Source: an uncultured Bacillota bacterium | GTDB taxonomy: Bacteria > Bacillota > Clostridia > Peptostreptococcales > Anaerovoracaceae | Direction: 5' to 3' | Length of the DNA stretch: 5,479 nucleotides | Assembly (NCBI GenBank): GCA_946638265.1 | Contig: CAMPBN010000087.1 | Location: forward strand, 1 to 5,479 | Shown: positions 5,211-5,479 of the stretch, piece by piece | How the letters are laid out: each line of letters starts with the position of its first letter | Position numbering within the stretch: the first letter of the stretch is position 1 | The notes under the pieces: generated by a model | The model's input: only the letters and a program-made list of their open reading frames with translations | Told to the model about the DNA's origin: nothing | The model's database searches: none | Translations under genes and position numbers: made by a program

Positions 5211-5479
5211 TTAGAACTTCACTGTTTTCGGAGCAGCGGTGAAGGATGAGAATGTAGCCGTGGCATCCTCGAAATAGAGAACTTCGGTGTTGTCGTCGTC
5301 AGGCGAATACATTGCTTTCAGATCCGGGAAGGCTTCCAGCATGTGCACTTTCGGCTCTCTGCGGTCGTCACGGACCAGCTCGCCTGCCACTCTCAGCCAC
5401 TGACCATCTTTGAATGCGCAAAGCTCCACCTTCGGATTCTTCTGGATCTGCTTTGACACATCCTTGCTCTTTCCGGTCT
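5211..5479 (-). CDS. Pyridoxamine 5'-phosphate oxidase-like family protein (C-terminal part; start outside window)
   Basis: The last 88 residues of a minus-strand gene are visible; the frame stays open through the right edge (upstream residues read TGKSKD), so no start is in the window. The GTG at 5457-5459 is an internal valine, not a start. Recognisable family features are KDVSKQIQKNPKVELCAF, then WLRVAGELVRDDRREPKVHML, then MYSPDDDNTEVLYFEDATA, ending APKTVKF. This matches the small FMN-binding split-barrel proteins common in clostridia, usually about 130 residues and often annotated pyridoxamine 5'-phosphate oxidase family; true PNPOx activity is unproven for most of them. It is convergent with fprA and shares its terminator. 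It may belong to the same flavin and redox theme as its neighbours, which is inference. Confidence 0.88.
   Translation of the reverse strand, partial: TGKSKDVSKQIQKNPKVELCAFKDGQWLRVAGELVRDDRREPKVHMLEAFPDLKAMYSPDDDNTEVLYFEDATATFSSFTAAPKTVKF

Noticed and set aside
5457..5459. GTG as start of an 82-residue protein at the right edge
   Set aside because: The frame continues upstream with family-like residues to the window edge, and no ribosome binding site is present, so this is an internal valine.

Overview
The window looks like chromosome of an anaerobic Firmicute, most likely class Clostridia and near Lachnospiraceae. This rests on the style of the proteins: a two-domain flavodiiron protein (FprA), a flavoredoxin-like flavin reductase, a VanR/VanS-like two-component pair, strong AGGAGG-type ribosome binding sites and AT-rich intergenic regions between moderately GC-balanced genes. 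No sequence search was run, so the placement is inference.

Left part (1-3123, minus strand). A two-component operon is transcribed right to left: an OmpR/PhoB-family response regulator (2240-2956), then, 11 bases later, a six-helix membrane histidine kinase (222-2228). Past the kinase stop is a short intergenic stretch with a plausible promoter, then the first 31 codons of another minus-strand gene that leaves the window at base 1. The regulator's leader (2957-3123) is unusually structured. It has a direct repeat with an 11-base period upstream of a predicted promoter, a near-perfect 34-base palindrome across the -10 and transcription start, and a perfect 16-base palindrome next to the ribosome binding site. 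This suggests autoregulation plus at least one further level of control.

Right part (3124-5479). A flavin reductase-like gene (minus) and fprA (plus) diverge from a 162-base AT-rich spacer holding two back-to-back TATAAT boxes. The likely theme is flavin-based electron transfer and O2 or NO removal: FprA reduces O2 and/or NO, and the neighbouring flavoprotein could be a redox partner (inference). fprA ends in a strong bidirectional terminator shared with a convergent pyridoxamine 5'-phosphate oxidase-like gene whose start lies beyond the right edge.

No RNA genes, insertion sequences, prophage or CRISPR arrays were seen. The points most worth following up are the palindromic regulator leader, a protein-like sequence in the +1 frame right after the flavin reductase stop codon (TTT-TGA), and the overlapping divergent promoters at fprA.
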